A DNA stretch of 64,000 nucleotides, from contig CM038913.1 in NCBI GenBank assembly GCA_021904315.1, positions 6,943,958 to 7,007,957 on the forward strand, written 5' to 3'. The DNA comes from Sphagnum magellanicum (lineage: Eukaryota; Streptophyta; Sphagnopsida; Sphagnales; Sphagnaceae). The notes below the pieces were generated by a model that searched no databases, was not told where the DNA came from, and saw only the letters and a list, made by a program, of their open reading frames with translations. This document shows positions 25,725 through 37,215 of the stretch, piece after piece. The position numbers were made by a program, and so were the translations under genes. Position 1 is the first letter of the stretch. Every line of letters begins with the position of its first letter.

Positions 25725-27234
25725 TTATTAGCGTGGTACTTAGGTCTAGTTATTGAATAGGGTGGACAATCCTTATAGAGTCCTTGAACAAGATAGTCCA
25801 AGGAGGTAGATAGTTTTGGAATGGTGCAACTTGAAGTTAAAAGTGGACAATCCTTAAACAATTCCTAAATATGATAGTCCTTAAAAATAGGCCAATCCTT
25901 AAAAATTGACAGTCATTGAATAGTGTAGTCTTTAGAAGTGGATAATCTTTGAATAGGGCAATCCGTAGAAGTGGACAATCTTTAGATGATCCTTTAATTA
26001 TGTTTTCACATTGATAGGTTGTTGGTTTTTTTAAAATAGGAATTCAAATAGTTTTTGAACAATATTCTTGATGACACCATTCTTTCATGCATAGACTTTT
26101 AAAAGAATTATGCATTCAAAACTCATAATGAGGTCTAGGACATGCACTAATATAATTTTTAGATTACCATTTTGGTGCATATCACCTACATAGTTAACCT
26201 CAAGTTCAACCCAACCAATCCTCAAAGTTCTTAAATTTTTAAAAGAAATTCATTACTACATTAGTGATGACAAGACTCATGATAGCCTTTTAGTGCAACA
26301 TGTTTTAACCTTGCACTAGGGCTACTTGCAAACTAAGGGATGTTGGCCAAAACATCATGTGATTTGGAGTGATGGGTGCATTGCTCAGTTTAAGTTTGCT
26401 CGAGCATGGTATTTTGTTGCACAGTTTCCATAGCTAACTATTTGTTAGGAGAGGCTAGAGGGGATAGACATGTGTTGGAACTACTTTGCCAACGGTCATG
26501 GCAAGGGCGAAATTGACAGTGTTGGTGCCCTTTTGAAGCACAAGATTCATAAGGAGTAAATTAAGCCACATGCATGCAAGCTACAAAATACAAAAGATGT
26601 TGTCATCTTTTGTAAAAAAAAGGCAAATATATTTCCAAAACCCATTGTCAATTCTTTGCATCCATTCTTGACTAGTATTTTTTTCGAATCAAAATTGCCA
26701 TTGTTGTGACTTTAGTGGGTGAAATCAAGGGCCTTTGGTCCTCCTTTGTTAGAAGCAACAATTGGTCCTTTAAAAAAAATAATGATAGTCATTTTTCAAT
26801 CATCCAAGTTGTTCATATAATCCTTGGGGTCTAATCCTTAGTACAATCCTTGTATATGTAGTCCTTTTTCAAGTGGGCAGTTCTTTGTATAATCCTTAGA
26901 TAGTCCTTTGCATCAAGGAACAATTGGTCCCCTTTTTTTTGTAGTGAAAACCACATGGACATGTGCTTGCTAGTCCTTTTTCAAGTGGGCAATTTTTTGT
27001 ACAGTTCTTAGATAGTCCTTTGCATCAAGCTAGAATTGGTCCTTTTTTTTAAATAATGAAAACCACACGGAAATGTGTTTGCTAGTCCTTTTTCAAGTGG
27101 GCAATTCTTTGTACAATCCTTAGATAGTCCTTTGCATCAAGCAACAATTGGTCCTTTTCAAAAATAATGAAAACCACATGGAAATGTGTTTGCTAGTCCT
27201 TTTTCAATCATTCAAGTTTTTCATACAGTCTTTG
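25725..27234. repeat. AGTCCTT-rich low-complexity region with a short tandem array
   Basis: Degenerate repeats of TAGTCCTT, ACAATCCTT and TAGATAGTCC occupy 25,740-26,000 and 26,800-27,234, and resume after the CACTA element at 29,765-29,840. Within it, three units of about 112 bp start near 26,857, 26,969 and 27,081, with a partial fourth at 27,192 (GCTAGTCCTTTTTCAAG cores). The stretch 26,220-26,740 between them holds a transposase-like relic. Confidence 0.6.
26220..26740 (+). pseudogene. Transposase-like relic, first part
   Basis: One + strand frame reads YISDDKTHDSLLVQH, then HHVIWSDGCIAQFKFARAWY and WNYFANGHGKGEIDSVGALL, with a few stops. SDG...QFK...GHGKGE is the conserved core of a protein family repeated in plant and animal genomes; from memory it behaves like a DNA-transposon transposase, but I cannot assign a superfamily. 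A second part follows at 29,920-30,795 beyond the AGTCCTT repeats and the CACTA insertion. Confidence 0.45.
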
Positions 27235-29755
27235 CATTAGTAAAAAATTGGCCTAAATGTAACCATTCTATTTGCGACTTCATGCAACTATTAATTATTT
27301 GCAACTACATTTGGACATTTTTGCAATTATTTCTTGTGTTGGTCATATTTGCAACTATTTTGGTGTCCATCTTTCCATGTGAACAACATTTAGTTTATTT
27401 TCATGCAAGAAAAACAATTTATCTCCCATTAGTTGCAAATGTGACCAATTTAGTTACATCCCTATGAGTATACAAAGGTGTATTTTGTGAATTCTAAGGA
27501 ATATATTTGGGTGTATTAAGATTTATAAATGTATATGAACAACCATATTATATGTGTATTCAAGTATTATTATTAGCATAAATGGCCTTGATAATATGGT
27601 TACACTAAATAGTGTATATTTTGAGCATATTAAACTTTTATGTAAGATATTTTTGCTAAATATATTGTGCCCATATTACAAGTTTATCACAACCATCTTA
27701 TTATACTTATTAAAATTATTACAAATGACATTTATTATTATTATTTTATTAATATTAGATTATATATTAATATTAATTACATGTGATAAAAAATTAAATT
27801 TCAATATTATCTTTGACTAAACTTTTAAAACAGTAATATCTTATTCCATAATGATGATGATGATATTAAAATGATAGGAAAAAAAATTATATAATTAATG
27901 AGGTAATTATTTAAAACTTCAAATATTATTATATTATTATTAAATTCTTTTCAAATGACTAATGTACTTATTAAATTAAATTTTTATTTATTAAAAATGA
28001 AAAAATAATTACAATAAATCATAATGACTATAACAAGTGACATAATAATATATAATAATAATAAAATAGCTAACCCAGGCTAGCGACAAATTACAGTATT
28101 ATTATTATTATTATTATAAGTAATCAATTATGAAGTATTATTAGATTAATATAATAATTAGTAATAATTCAATGATTATAATCAATTACTTATATATAAA
28201 TTTTATTTTCAGTTTTGTTATTTTATAATAATTACTGTATTAGTTAGAATGGGAATCTAATAAATTATTATACAAATGCAGAAATCATTTTGGAAGGAAA
28301 AATATACTTATTAAAAATATGAAATATTTATTGTAAATTTCATAAATAAATTTAATGAGTGAAGTAATAATATGAATAATAAAAATAAAATAATTAACGT
28401 TGGCTACCAACTAGTTACAATAATAATTGAATTAATGTTATTGTTATTATTAAATATTTACATTTATATTTATTATTAAATATATAAATGAAAATAATAA
28501 TGAAAATAATAATAATAAAATAGTTAGCCTAGGCTAGGTTTTAATTATATTATTAGATATAAAAAACTAGTATTGAATATTTATAACTAATAGTTAATAA
28601 TTATTAAATATAGAATATTTCAGTTCTTATATTAATTTTTTTTACGAAATAATAATTTATTACTTATTAATAATTAGCTAATTATTTCAATATTAGCCAA
28701 TTACTAGTTAATTAAATTGGTTGAAAGATTATTACATTGGTTGATAGTTGATATATATTTTAAATTGAATATTATTATTTTTTATCTAACTAATAAATTA
28801 AGTAATATTTAATAATAACTAATAATATAATTAATTCATTGATCATAAGATATTGATAATTATTACTATAAGTTAGTTAATTGTCACTTACCTACTTAAT
28901 TATATACTTTTCAAGATGAGAATGAAAGTGAAAATATATGGGATAATTTTTTTAAATTGTAAATAGTTTGCAACTAAAAATGTTTAATCGCAAATGATTT
29001 ACAACTAAAAAATTTATCCCGTATGTTTTCGCTTTCATTCTCATCTTGAAAAGTATATAAACAAGGTGTTTTGTCTTACATTTTCATATTTAAAAAGATG
29101 GGCATATGGGATGAGTCAATAAAAATGACTTAATCCAAAATAAAATAAAAATACTCATGTACTTACTCCTAATACCTACTTCCTTAACTTACCTACCTAC
29201 TTTTTAACCTACCTACCTACTTAAATAGGTATTTGGCCTAGGTAGGTAAATAGGTCCTATTTAGATAGTTGTTTATCCTAGATGGGTAGGTAGGTATATA
29301 GGTAAATAGGTACCTAGTTCAACCTACATACCTAAATATTGATTTAAATTTAATTTGGAAAATTTCAAGTAATATGTCATGTGGCAATTTTCTATTGCAC
29401 CATGTGTCATAATCTAAACCATCCAAACATAAAAATTAAATGTCTTAGATTATTTCAAAATAATAATAAAATATTTTTAATTATTAATAGTTGGGACACA
29501 TGGCTACACAAGACTTGTTCCCATTGTTCACAAAAAAAGTCGCATTTTAGTTGCAAGTGAGAATATGTATATGACTAGTCAAAGGATGAAGGCGTATTTC
29601 ATTGATTTTTTCTTTCATCCAAAATTCATTGTCATTTGCAACTAGTGTCAATGCAACTTGTCCAATGCGACTATTAAGACTTTAGTTGCAAATGTCGCTT
29701 ACAACTAAATATTAGTCGCATGGACCAATTGCTAAATGGCCATTTTCTACTAGTG
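27235..29755 (+). mobile_element. Non-autonomous CACTA (EnSpm/CMC) DNA transposon, copy 2
   Basis: The left end is CATTAGTAAAAA (a changed CACTAGTAGAAA) and the right end TTTCTACTAGTG. It is flanked on both sides by TTG (27,232-27,234 and 29,756-29,758), an exact 3-bp target duplication. Subterminal regions are full of TTGCAACTA/TAGTTGCAA and TAGTCGCA words. The interior is AT-rich with TAATAATAAT-type runs and no transposase. A long palindrome lies at 28,901-29,060 and a TACCTACC block at 29,175-29,330. Same family and orientation as copy 3 (58,512-60,566). An 88-codon AT-rich open frame at 27,554-27,820 is not credible as a gene. Confidence 0.85.
28901..29060. repeat. Palindrome in CACTA copy 2
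   Basis: TATATACTTTTCAAGATGAG at the left pairs with CTCATCTTGAAAAGTATATA at the right, and the pairing continues through GAATGAAAG/CTTTCATTC and beyond to a loop of roughly 70 bp. CACTA copy 3 has the same palindrome at 59,837-59,894 with a very short loop and altered but still pairing stem bases. Confidence 0.85.
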
Positions 29756-29919
29756 TTGGGTCCAAGCATTGGTAGTCCTTGTATAATCCTTAGATAGTTA
29801 TTTGATATTCCTTGGATAATCCTTTGATAGTCCTTTCTAGACTCATTGGCTATTGATTAAATGTCATGTTAGTTTAATGCATGTCAAGTTCACCTTTACA
29901 TTTTCCCTTCTTTTGTGCA

Positions 29920-30795
29920 TAGGTTTGTCACATGTAGCTCACCCCAATGCGAGGACGGTCAACAAACATTTTTTGGGAAATCCATCCAAATCATGTGGAT
30001 AGGACCCATGGTTATGGTTATGGTTGCTCCATTGTGCCTGGTAGTAGAAGGATGCATCAAGTGCTAATTTGATCTATTTACAAGAACTTAATGCATATCC
30101 TACTTGTAATTGTTGATCATTGATTTGAAACATCATGGACAACATTAATTTGCATATATAAATTCTTCTCAATTATACCTAGGTGAAGAGTGTATCTAGC
30201 TAAGATTCCACACTCCTTCAATTTTGTTCAACTATCATGTTTTTGTGACATATGCATAGGCACATCTAGCATTGGGGAGTGCCATCAGAAGTTTCATGCA
30301 CCATCATGGGAGACTATTAGACTGGATGTGCTTGATAGTCTTATAGCATGTCAAGCCATGTTAGAAATTGATGAAGAAACATAGTATAGAGTTGGGGGGA
30401 GGTCATTGTGGATGAGGTTGTTATTGGCGACAACATTGTTGTGCCATGTGAGAGTGAAAATGGAGAGCAATTTTGGCTAATGCTTTGTGATAAACCAAAG
30501 CATTTTGTGATAGAAACATTCATTGATGCCTAACAAAATACCTATAATGAAGGAGATGAATTGATTTAGGGGCGCTATTATGACTTGCTACAACTGGGGA
30601 GCATGACCTACTACTTTAATGATGATGCACCTCTTGCCTACATCTACTCACACCTAGTCTATGCATCAAAGTTTGTAATGCCACCTACCTCACATAGCGT
30701 CAAAAGAAGTTATCCAATATTTGAATTGCCAAATGAAACTCTTCTTTTGATTGAAGAAACACTAAAATATTTGAGGCAAATGTTTGGATGTTGAA
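29920..30795 (+). pseudogene. Transposase-like relic, second part
   Basis: Continuation of the relic at 26,220-26,740 after the repeat block and CACTA copy 2. Readable blocks are DNIVVPCESENGEQFWLMLC (about 30,430-30,490), then GSMTYYFNDDAPLAYIYSHL and VMPPTSHSVKRSYPIFELPN (30,599-30,740), ending at a stop near 30,792. Stops break the 5' part. The order N-terminal core then C-terminal block matches what I remember of the family. Function lost. Confidence 0.4.
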
Positions 30796-30799
30796 TTTT

Positions 30800-33700
30800 A
30801 GTATGTGTGGGTGTCATTATAATATGCCACACCAATCAGGAAAACACACATGATGTATGAAGCTGTTTTTTTGTAACATTAATATTATGATTATCTACAG
30901 GTCACCTATTTTCCTTTCCAACAAGGATGTCAAATTTCCAACACTAATGTCCTTTTGTTGGGACATTTTATGTGTAGTGGTCCTTTTGAATGTGTGATAT
31001 GTGGTTGGTGATCTTGTGTACTTTTTTTTGGCTATTCAATCAATAAGAAAGATGTGATCCACTTAGGTTTTCTTTATATTAAAAGGATTTCATTTTTACA
31101 ACATTGATGTCTTTGGTCCAGCACATTTTATGCACATAGTAGTCTTTGTGTCATACGATGTCATTGGTCTAGCAAGGGTATTCCTTTCAAAATGAAGTGA
31201 TGTCATTGGTGCAACACTATTAATGTCTTTTTGCCCAACATTTTTGTTGCAATGGTCCTTGGGTAGATGCATCATGAAATTGGACTAGCAGGTGTTGTCA
31301 GAAAACAAGCTCTAAATATAGATTTATACATAAATAGTGCTTTAATCTTTCATTACATTCTAGTGAACTTGTGTACTTGCCTAGCTATGCCATCAAGAAA
31401 AAAGGTTGAGTTGTTAACCTTCCTTCTAGTATTTGGCTCTTGTGAAGATATAGTGCCTAGTCTTAGCCATGTCTTGAAGTGTTTTCAAGCACCTTCAATT
31501 AAGAGTTATAGGTGTTGCCATAAATATCTTAAGTCCTTATTCAATATTGGTTGGTACTTCCCAACCATTGTTCTTCCTTACTTTAGGTTAAAGATACTCG
31601 CTACTATGAGACCTCTGAGCCCGCGCGATGTGAACTTTTGGGGAAGATTAGCCCTAAAAACACACCAAATTCTCCTTTAGGTGCTTCTACTGCGGTATAG
31701 GTAGAAGAAGCTGGTATAACTTGATTTTGATAAAACATGGATGAGGTTCCCGATTTTATGGTAAGCATTTCTTGATAGGTTTCCAAGCAACCTTAGTGGT
31801 AAAAAAGGACCAATTTTCAAGCAACCATAGTGGTTAGAAACACTAGTATCCAAGCAACTAGTTTAGTGGTTAGAAAGGATTGGTTACCAAACAACCTTAA
31901 TGGTTAGAAATGTCATTTGTAAAATAATCATCCTAAACTCAAAGAATAATCACAATTCTTGACAAAACTTTAAATCACTTAATATTTGCACAAGTAATAA
32001 ATTCCTCAATTTATTTTGATGTTCTTGTTCAAAACATTGTGGGGAGAAACCTTCATTCATCCCATGCTTGCATGCCCTTTCATAACAATGTTCATTGTTA
32101 CAATTTGTACAAAAAAATCTACCTATGGACATATGTATTCAATCATACATCTTAATTATGTGAAAATTATTCTCTGCTTGAGCATAAGAGTTGGTTTCAC
32201 ACATTGTGTATAGAAAATATGCCTAGGTTAGGAGTTGGCCAGGTGTTTATTTATACCTCCTCCTGAATTCATAAAAAATATGGCTTAAATTAGTTGCTCA
32301 AATCACTTATACATCATGTGCCCACCTTTGTAAGCATGTTCCATGTGTATAACTTAACACATACTTGACACATATTTGAATCAAATCTTACTCTGTAGAA
32401 AGTAGGTTTTAAAAGCTATTTACATTTAGAAAAGTTTATTTGAAACCTACTTTTACAATGCAAAATTTAAAAATTAATGCATAATAATGAAGAAGTATTT
32501 TATTATTTATAATTCAACTAAAAAGATTGAATGTATAACAATTTTGTGATGGGTTTTGGTCCTACTTTTTGTTTAGTTGATAAGTAGACTTACAAATACT
32601 TTTAGTTGTACATTTTACCATTCTTTCACCCAATTGTTTGCTTCTTCTTTTTTGCATGGTCCTTATTTCCATCTTGCACCTTCCCTAATGTTTTTGCCAT
32701 GTACTTAGACAATGGCATGCTATTAGATCCATCATTAAAGTTTAACATCTCTTATTACAATGATTCTTTTGAGATGATGGGCAATTTCTTCTACTTCTTG
32801 CTTGGTTGTCTATCATCAGCTGGCCCATGGATGACCAATTTTCTTCTTAGACTACCACCACCACTCTTATGTGATGCCTTCTCCTTACCCTTGAATGCTT
32901 GTGGTGCCTTGTTAGCTACATTTGATGACATTGTTTCCTTAGTTGGGGTGCGCTTGATTGCTTGGGGTACTTCTGCTACTCCTTACTTCTGGTGTTATTG
33001 GTTGCTTGGGGTGTCTTCTCCTTAATTGGGGTGCTCTTGCTTGTTAGAGGGGCCTTCTACTTAATTGGTGTCCCTTTTGTTGCTTGTGTGCCCCTTTCAG
33101 TGATTACAGTGATATTTACTTATATTAATATCAACCTTGTAATTGTGTTGCCTTCGCATGCATATAGGGCATTGCTTTTATTATATGTTGTTTACCTTAC
33201 ATGTGTAAGCAAAAATTACATTATCAAAACAATAGTAAAAGTTAATTTTAATACACCAACAATTAATTGCACCTCATATTCATGCGCTAACAATTTGCTT
33301 TAGAAACACAAGGAATGTCAACTTATAAACAACCATCCAAGGAAAAGAAAAATCAACAAAAAAAAACAAATGATTTGCAAATAGAACATAATGTAATTTT
33401 AACATTAGACCTTGGACATTCATTGGGGCTTTGGATGGGCAATTGGGTTGTTCACCAATAGTGGAATTTGAAAGTGTCAAACATATGGTCTTTTATTCTA
33501 CAACCTTATTCTCTACACCATCATGCACACAACACACAAGTTAATTGTTTAGGTCAAAGTTAAATGACACAATTGATTAAATTACATTATATACATGTAA
33601 TAGTTTGTGTCGCAACCCTAGTTTTGGGCTCGCAACTAAAGCAAGGCTACATGCCAAGAATGAAGCCCGGGAGTCACATTTCATGCTTGGGAGTGTAGGA

Positions 33701-36410
33701 GAGTGTGAGGGGATGAACCTCCACACTCCCAAGTGAACTTCCACTTTGGGAATTGGAGTCCTGATGGACTCTCGAATTTTCAGAGAGCAATTGCAAGGGG
33801 CAAAAATCATTGGATTGAAAAATTCCTTATGCCATTAAGAATTTCTTGGAACGTAGATGTCTAAAATGGATTCGCATGACTCATTTGGGAATTTAAAACA
33901 TAAGTTATGGCAAAAAGAAGAGTCGAGACTCAAACTGCCAATTTGACTCATGACCACTAAAAGTTAGGAATTTCCCTGATTTATTTGTGTGTAGGTGGTA
34001 TCCCACATATAGTTGAAAAGCTCTTGACAAGGGCTACGACTTTGCTTTAAACCTCATCTCAATCGAAGGTTTGCACAAAAAGTTATGGGCCTCCAAAGTT
34101 GTAAGAGTCCCAATTTTGAGAATTTCGGGACTCCCACTTGGGAGGGACAAAATGACATTTGGGTGTTGGCCGTGTGGCCAGGCACAAAGAATACTATAAG
34201 GGGGAAGGTGGTGGTTTCCCCCAAGTCGGGGCTATGGTGAGTCTTATGAGTTCGCGTTTGTTCGTGGCCCATCCGTGTAACAAAAGTGTTCCAACTATGC
34301 ATTAACCAACTTGTTGTTTGGCTTGTGCAGGTCCGTGTGAATAATTGACCCACTTGTCACTCATCCTAGTCCGCATCTTGAAACTCCAACACGGCCTTCT
34401 ACCCCCGAAATGTTGCGAGCCAGGGAATGTACCTCAACTTTTTATCCTTCCACTATTTTCACCTTTGGATTCGTATTTGAATCTATCAATGAGTTTGGGG
34501 GTGTGCTAGTTTGCTTTAAAAAACTTTAAATGAATAGTTGAAAAGTAAAGTTCATAAATATCACAATTCAAGCATACCTTGGTGTTGTTTTTTTGGGGGG
34601 CTTGGGCAATTGGCATACTCTTCATTAATAGACCTCTCAATTGTTGCTTTGGCTAGGCTCTTGAAGGTTCTTTGGGGATTGACCAAAAAACCTCACATTC
34701 ATTTTCATCCATCTTTGTTGGTTCAATAGGAGAGGTGACCATGTTAACAATAACAATACACGTAATTGCTACTATTGGAGAAATAGGTCCTTCATGGGGT
34801 AGCCTTGGGCATGAGATTCCCACATTACTATGTTTATGTGATCTAGGGAGGTTGTTGCTGCTTCAAGCACACTAGTGTTTTTTACTGTAGAAATCAACAA
34901 TCGTTGGCATTCTAGGTTGTGTACCAAGTCCAAAAGGTTGAAGTATAGCCCAAATTGTTGTAGATATTTAGGGTCTTGTAGTCCAACAATGTGTGTTGAA
35001 CCAAACTTGAGGTTATTGGCTTCTTTTTAATCCCCTTGCTACATCCATATCATTTATATGTCAAATGTGAATGGATTCCTTGACACCTAACTCTAGTGAA
35101 GCCCATGACTTTGATGGTGAGCTTCAAGTCCTATGATAACACATGCAAAAATAGCCGGTACAAGTTATGGATCTCTTCTTTTCATTTATAATTTCTTTTT
35201 AAACATGCAAACTTCATAATATGTTGACAATGATGTTAAATGCCATTTACAAAGGTTTGTGGTTGTCATTCAATATGTTGACAAGGAGAGGGCTTTTTAA
35301 ATTGCAAGTGAATACAAGAAACAAATGTTTTTCCCCCTCCTTGTTTATGCATACAAGTTTTAAAACCCAATTAAGGTAAAAGAAAAAGCTCCTAACTTAC
35401 ATCCCAAACTATTGAATTCACAAGTTTGTATGATCTCATGGAAACTAATGTAAACATGACCTTGTTAGTTATGAAAAAAAATTGATCCATTTTAGGATAT
35501 GAAAAGTCATTAAAGAAGAACACCTAGATCCATTGGCATGGTGGAAAGCCCATGAACAACATGGATCAATTTTTTAATGTTGGATTTGTAACCTAACAAG
35601 TGTTGGGGATTGTTGATTCTCAAATTGAAGTAAAAAAAAATCTTCAACATTGCAAGTATTTGCACGTATCTAAGATGCTTGTGGTAATTGAGCATGGACA
35701 ATCTTGAACTTTTATAAGCATATACAAAATATCCATTCAAGGATAAAGATGAACATGTTGGTGGTTTGCCATCCATGGAGAAATTTCTGGAGATGGAAGA
35801 AACCCTAATGAATGAAAATGAGGATGTAATTGCATCACTTGGACTTTTGGACTTGGAGAATGGCAATAATAGGCTTTAGATAGATAAATTTTATTTCTTG
35901 TCGCTTGCATCTTTCAAGTTTTTTTCTTTCAAATTTGATGTCGTGTTTGTCACAGTTGATGTATTCAATTTGTTCTTTTCCGTTGTTATAGACTTGGAAT
36001 GATTTTGGAGTGACCCATGCCTTAGGAATTGGATATGATGTACACAAAAAAATTGTCTAGTTACAATTTTTTTTACTTCTCCGTTGTTATGGCACTTTCC
36101 ATTTGAATTTCTTGATTTTGGCAAAGTTAGGGGAAAATGGTGTTTTGGGGGGCTGAATTAGGGCCCCCACAAAGAGGAGGCCAAACATTCCCTACCTGTA
36201 TTTCTGTGGGGCAAATTTTCACACTGTGGCAACGAAAAAATAAAAAAATTAAAGTTCTAATGCGAATTGTAAAAAGGTTTTTCTTTTGGAAAAAAATGCA
36301 AAAGTCCAAAGGCTACTAGTTGAGCTTGTTTGCTTGGCCATATGGTAGGCTAGGGCGATGCTCCTACGAAAGAAACAGCACATGCTAATACCAGGTCACA
36401 TATGAAAGCC
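30800..36410. other. Gene-poor spacer sequence
   Basis: No intact gene. Open frames at 31,267-31,680 and 32,606-33,025 have pyrimidine-driven, low-complexity composition and no motif. About 31,775-31,915 holds four loose copies of a 35-40 bp AAGCAACC...TAGTGGTTAGAAA repeat. 33,600-34,440 is distinctly richer in G and C than its neighbours and looks like a separate inserted segment, but I found no terminal repeats. 36,130-36,240 has a GC-rich patch with no motif. Confidence 0.5.
32790..32970 (-). pseudogene. Lys/Ser-rich coding-like fragment, family unknown
   Basis: On the - strand a short frame reads TKETMSSNVANKAPQAFKGK, then SGGGSLRRKLVIHGPADDRQ, ending in a Lys-rich tail. Composition resembles a disordered nuclear protein segment, unlike the hydrophobic + strand frame over the same bases. 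No start, splice sites or homologue are recognised. It may be a fragment of a mobile-element protein. Confidence 0.25.
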
Positions 36411-36415
36411 GCATG

Positions 36416-37215
36416 TGATCTTCCCTTTTATGGTGTTAGGAATCAAATGTTTAACATATGACTACAAACGTACCTTGATCATTTCAACACATGTTCATTG
36501 AATAATTAATTAATTACAAAAAACACATTGATCTTCCCTTTTATGGCGTTAGGAATCAAATGTTTATTAACATATGAGTACAAACGTACCTTGATCATTT
36601 CAACACATGTTCATTGAATAATTAATTAATTAAAAAAAACACATTGATCTTCCCTTTTATGGCGTTAGGAATCAAATGTTTAACATATGAGTACAAACGT
36701 ACCTTGATCATTTCAACACATGTTCATTGAATAATTAATTAATTAAAAAAAACACATTGATCTTCCCTTTTATGGCGTTAGGAATCAAATGTTTAACATA
36801 TGAGTACAAACGTACCTTGATCATTTCAACACATGTTCATTGAATAATTAATTAATTACAAAAAACCACATTGATCTTCCCTTTTATGGCGTTAGGAATC
36901 AAATGTTTAACATATGAGTACAAACGTACCTTGATCATTTCAACACATGTTCATTGAATAATTAATTAATTAAAAAAAACACATTGATCTTCCCTTTTAT
37001 GGCGTTAGGTATCAAATGTTTAACATATGACTACAAACGTACCTTGATCATTTCAACACATGTTCATTGAATAATTAATTAATTACAAAAAACACATTGA
37101 TCTTCCCTTTTATGGCGTTAGGAATCAAATGTTTATTAACATATGAGTACAAACGTACCTTGATCATTTCAACACATGTTCATTGAATAATTAATTAATT
37201 AAAAAAAACACATTT
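36416..37215 (+). repeat. Seven-copy tandem array, unit 113-116 bp
   Basis: Units start at 36,416, 36,529, 36,645, 36,758, 36,872, 36,985 and 37,098 (TGATCTTCCC), giving periods of 113, 116, 113, 114, 113 and 113. Each unit contains GCGTTAGGAATCAAATG, an ACAAACGTACCTTGATC block and ATTAATTAATTA. Copies are almost identical, so the array is young. Copies 1 and 2 share their private variants (GACTAC; TTTATTAAC insertion; TACAAAAAAC) with copies 6 and 7, which shows that a block was duplicated. It ends about 2.3 kb before the P450 start codon. Confidence 0.95.

Noticed and set aside
27554-27820. 88-codon frame inside CACTA copy 2
   Set aside because: Very AT-rich Ile/Leu run in the non-coding interior of a non-autonomous element; no counterpart in copies 1 and 3.
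31267-33025. Two long open frames (31,267-31,680 and 32,606-33,025, +) as genes
   Set aside because: Composition is low-complexity and hydrophobic without motifs. The second overlaps a more protein-like fragment on the other strand.
33600-34440. LTR of a retrotransposon
   Set aside because: Richer in G and C, but no TG...CA ends, no flanking duplication and no second copy were found.
36416-37215. CRISPR-like array
   Set aside because: Units are contiguous repeats of 113-116 bp without unique spacers, in a plant nuclear context.
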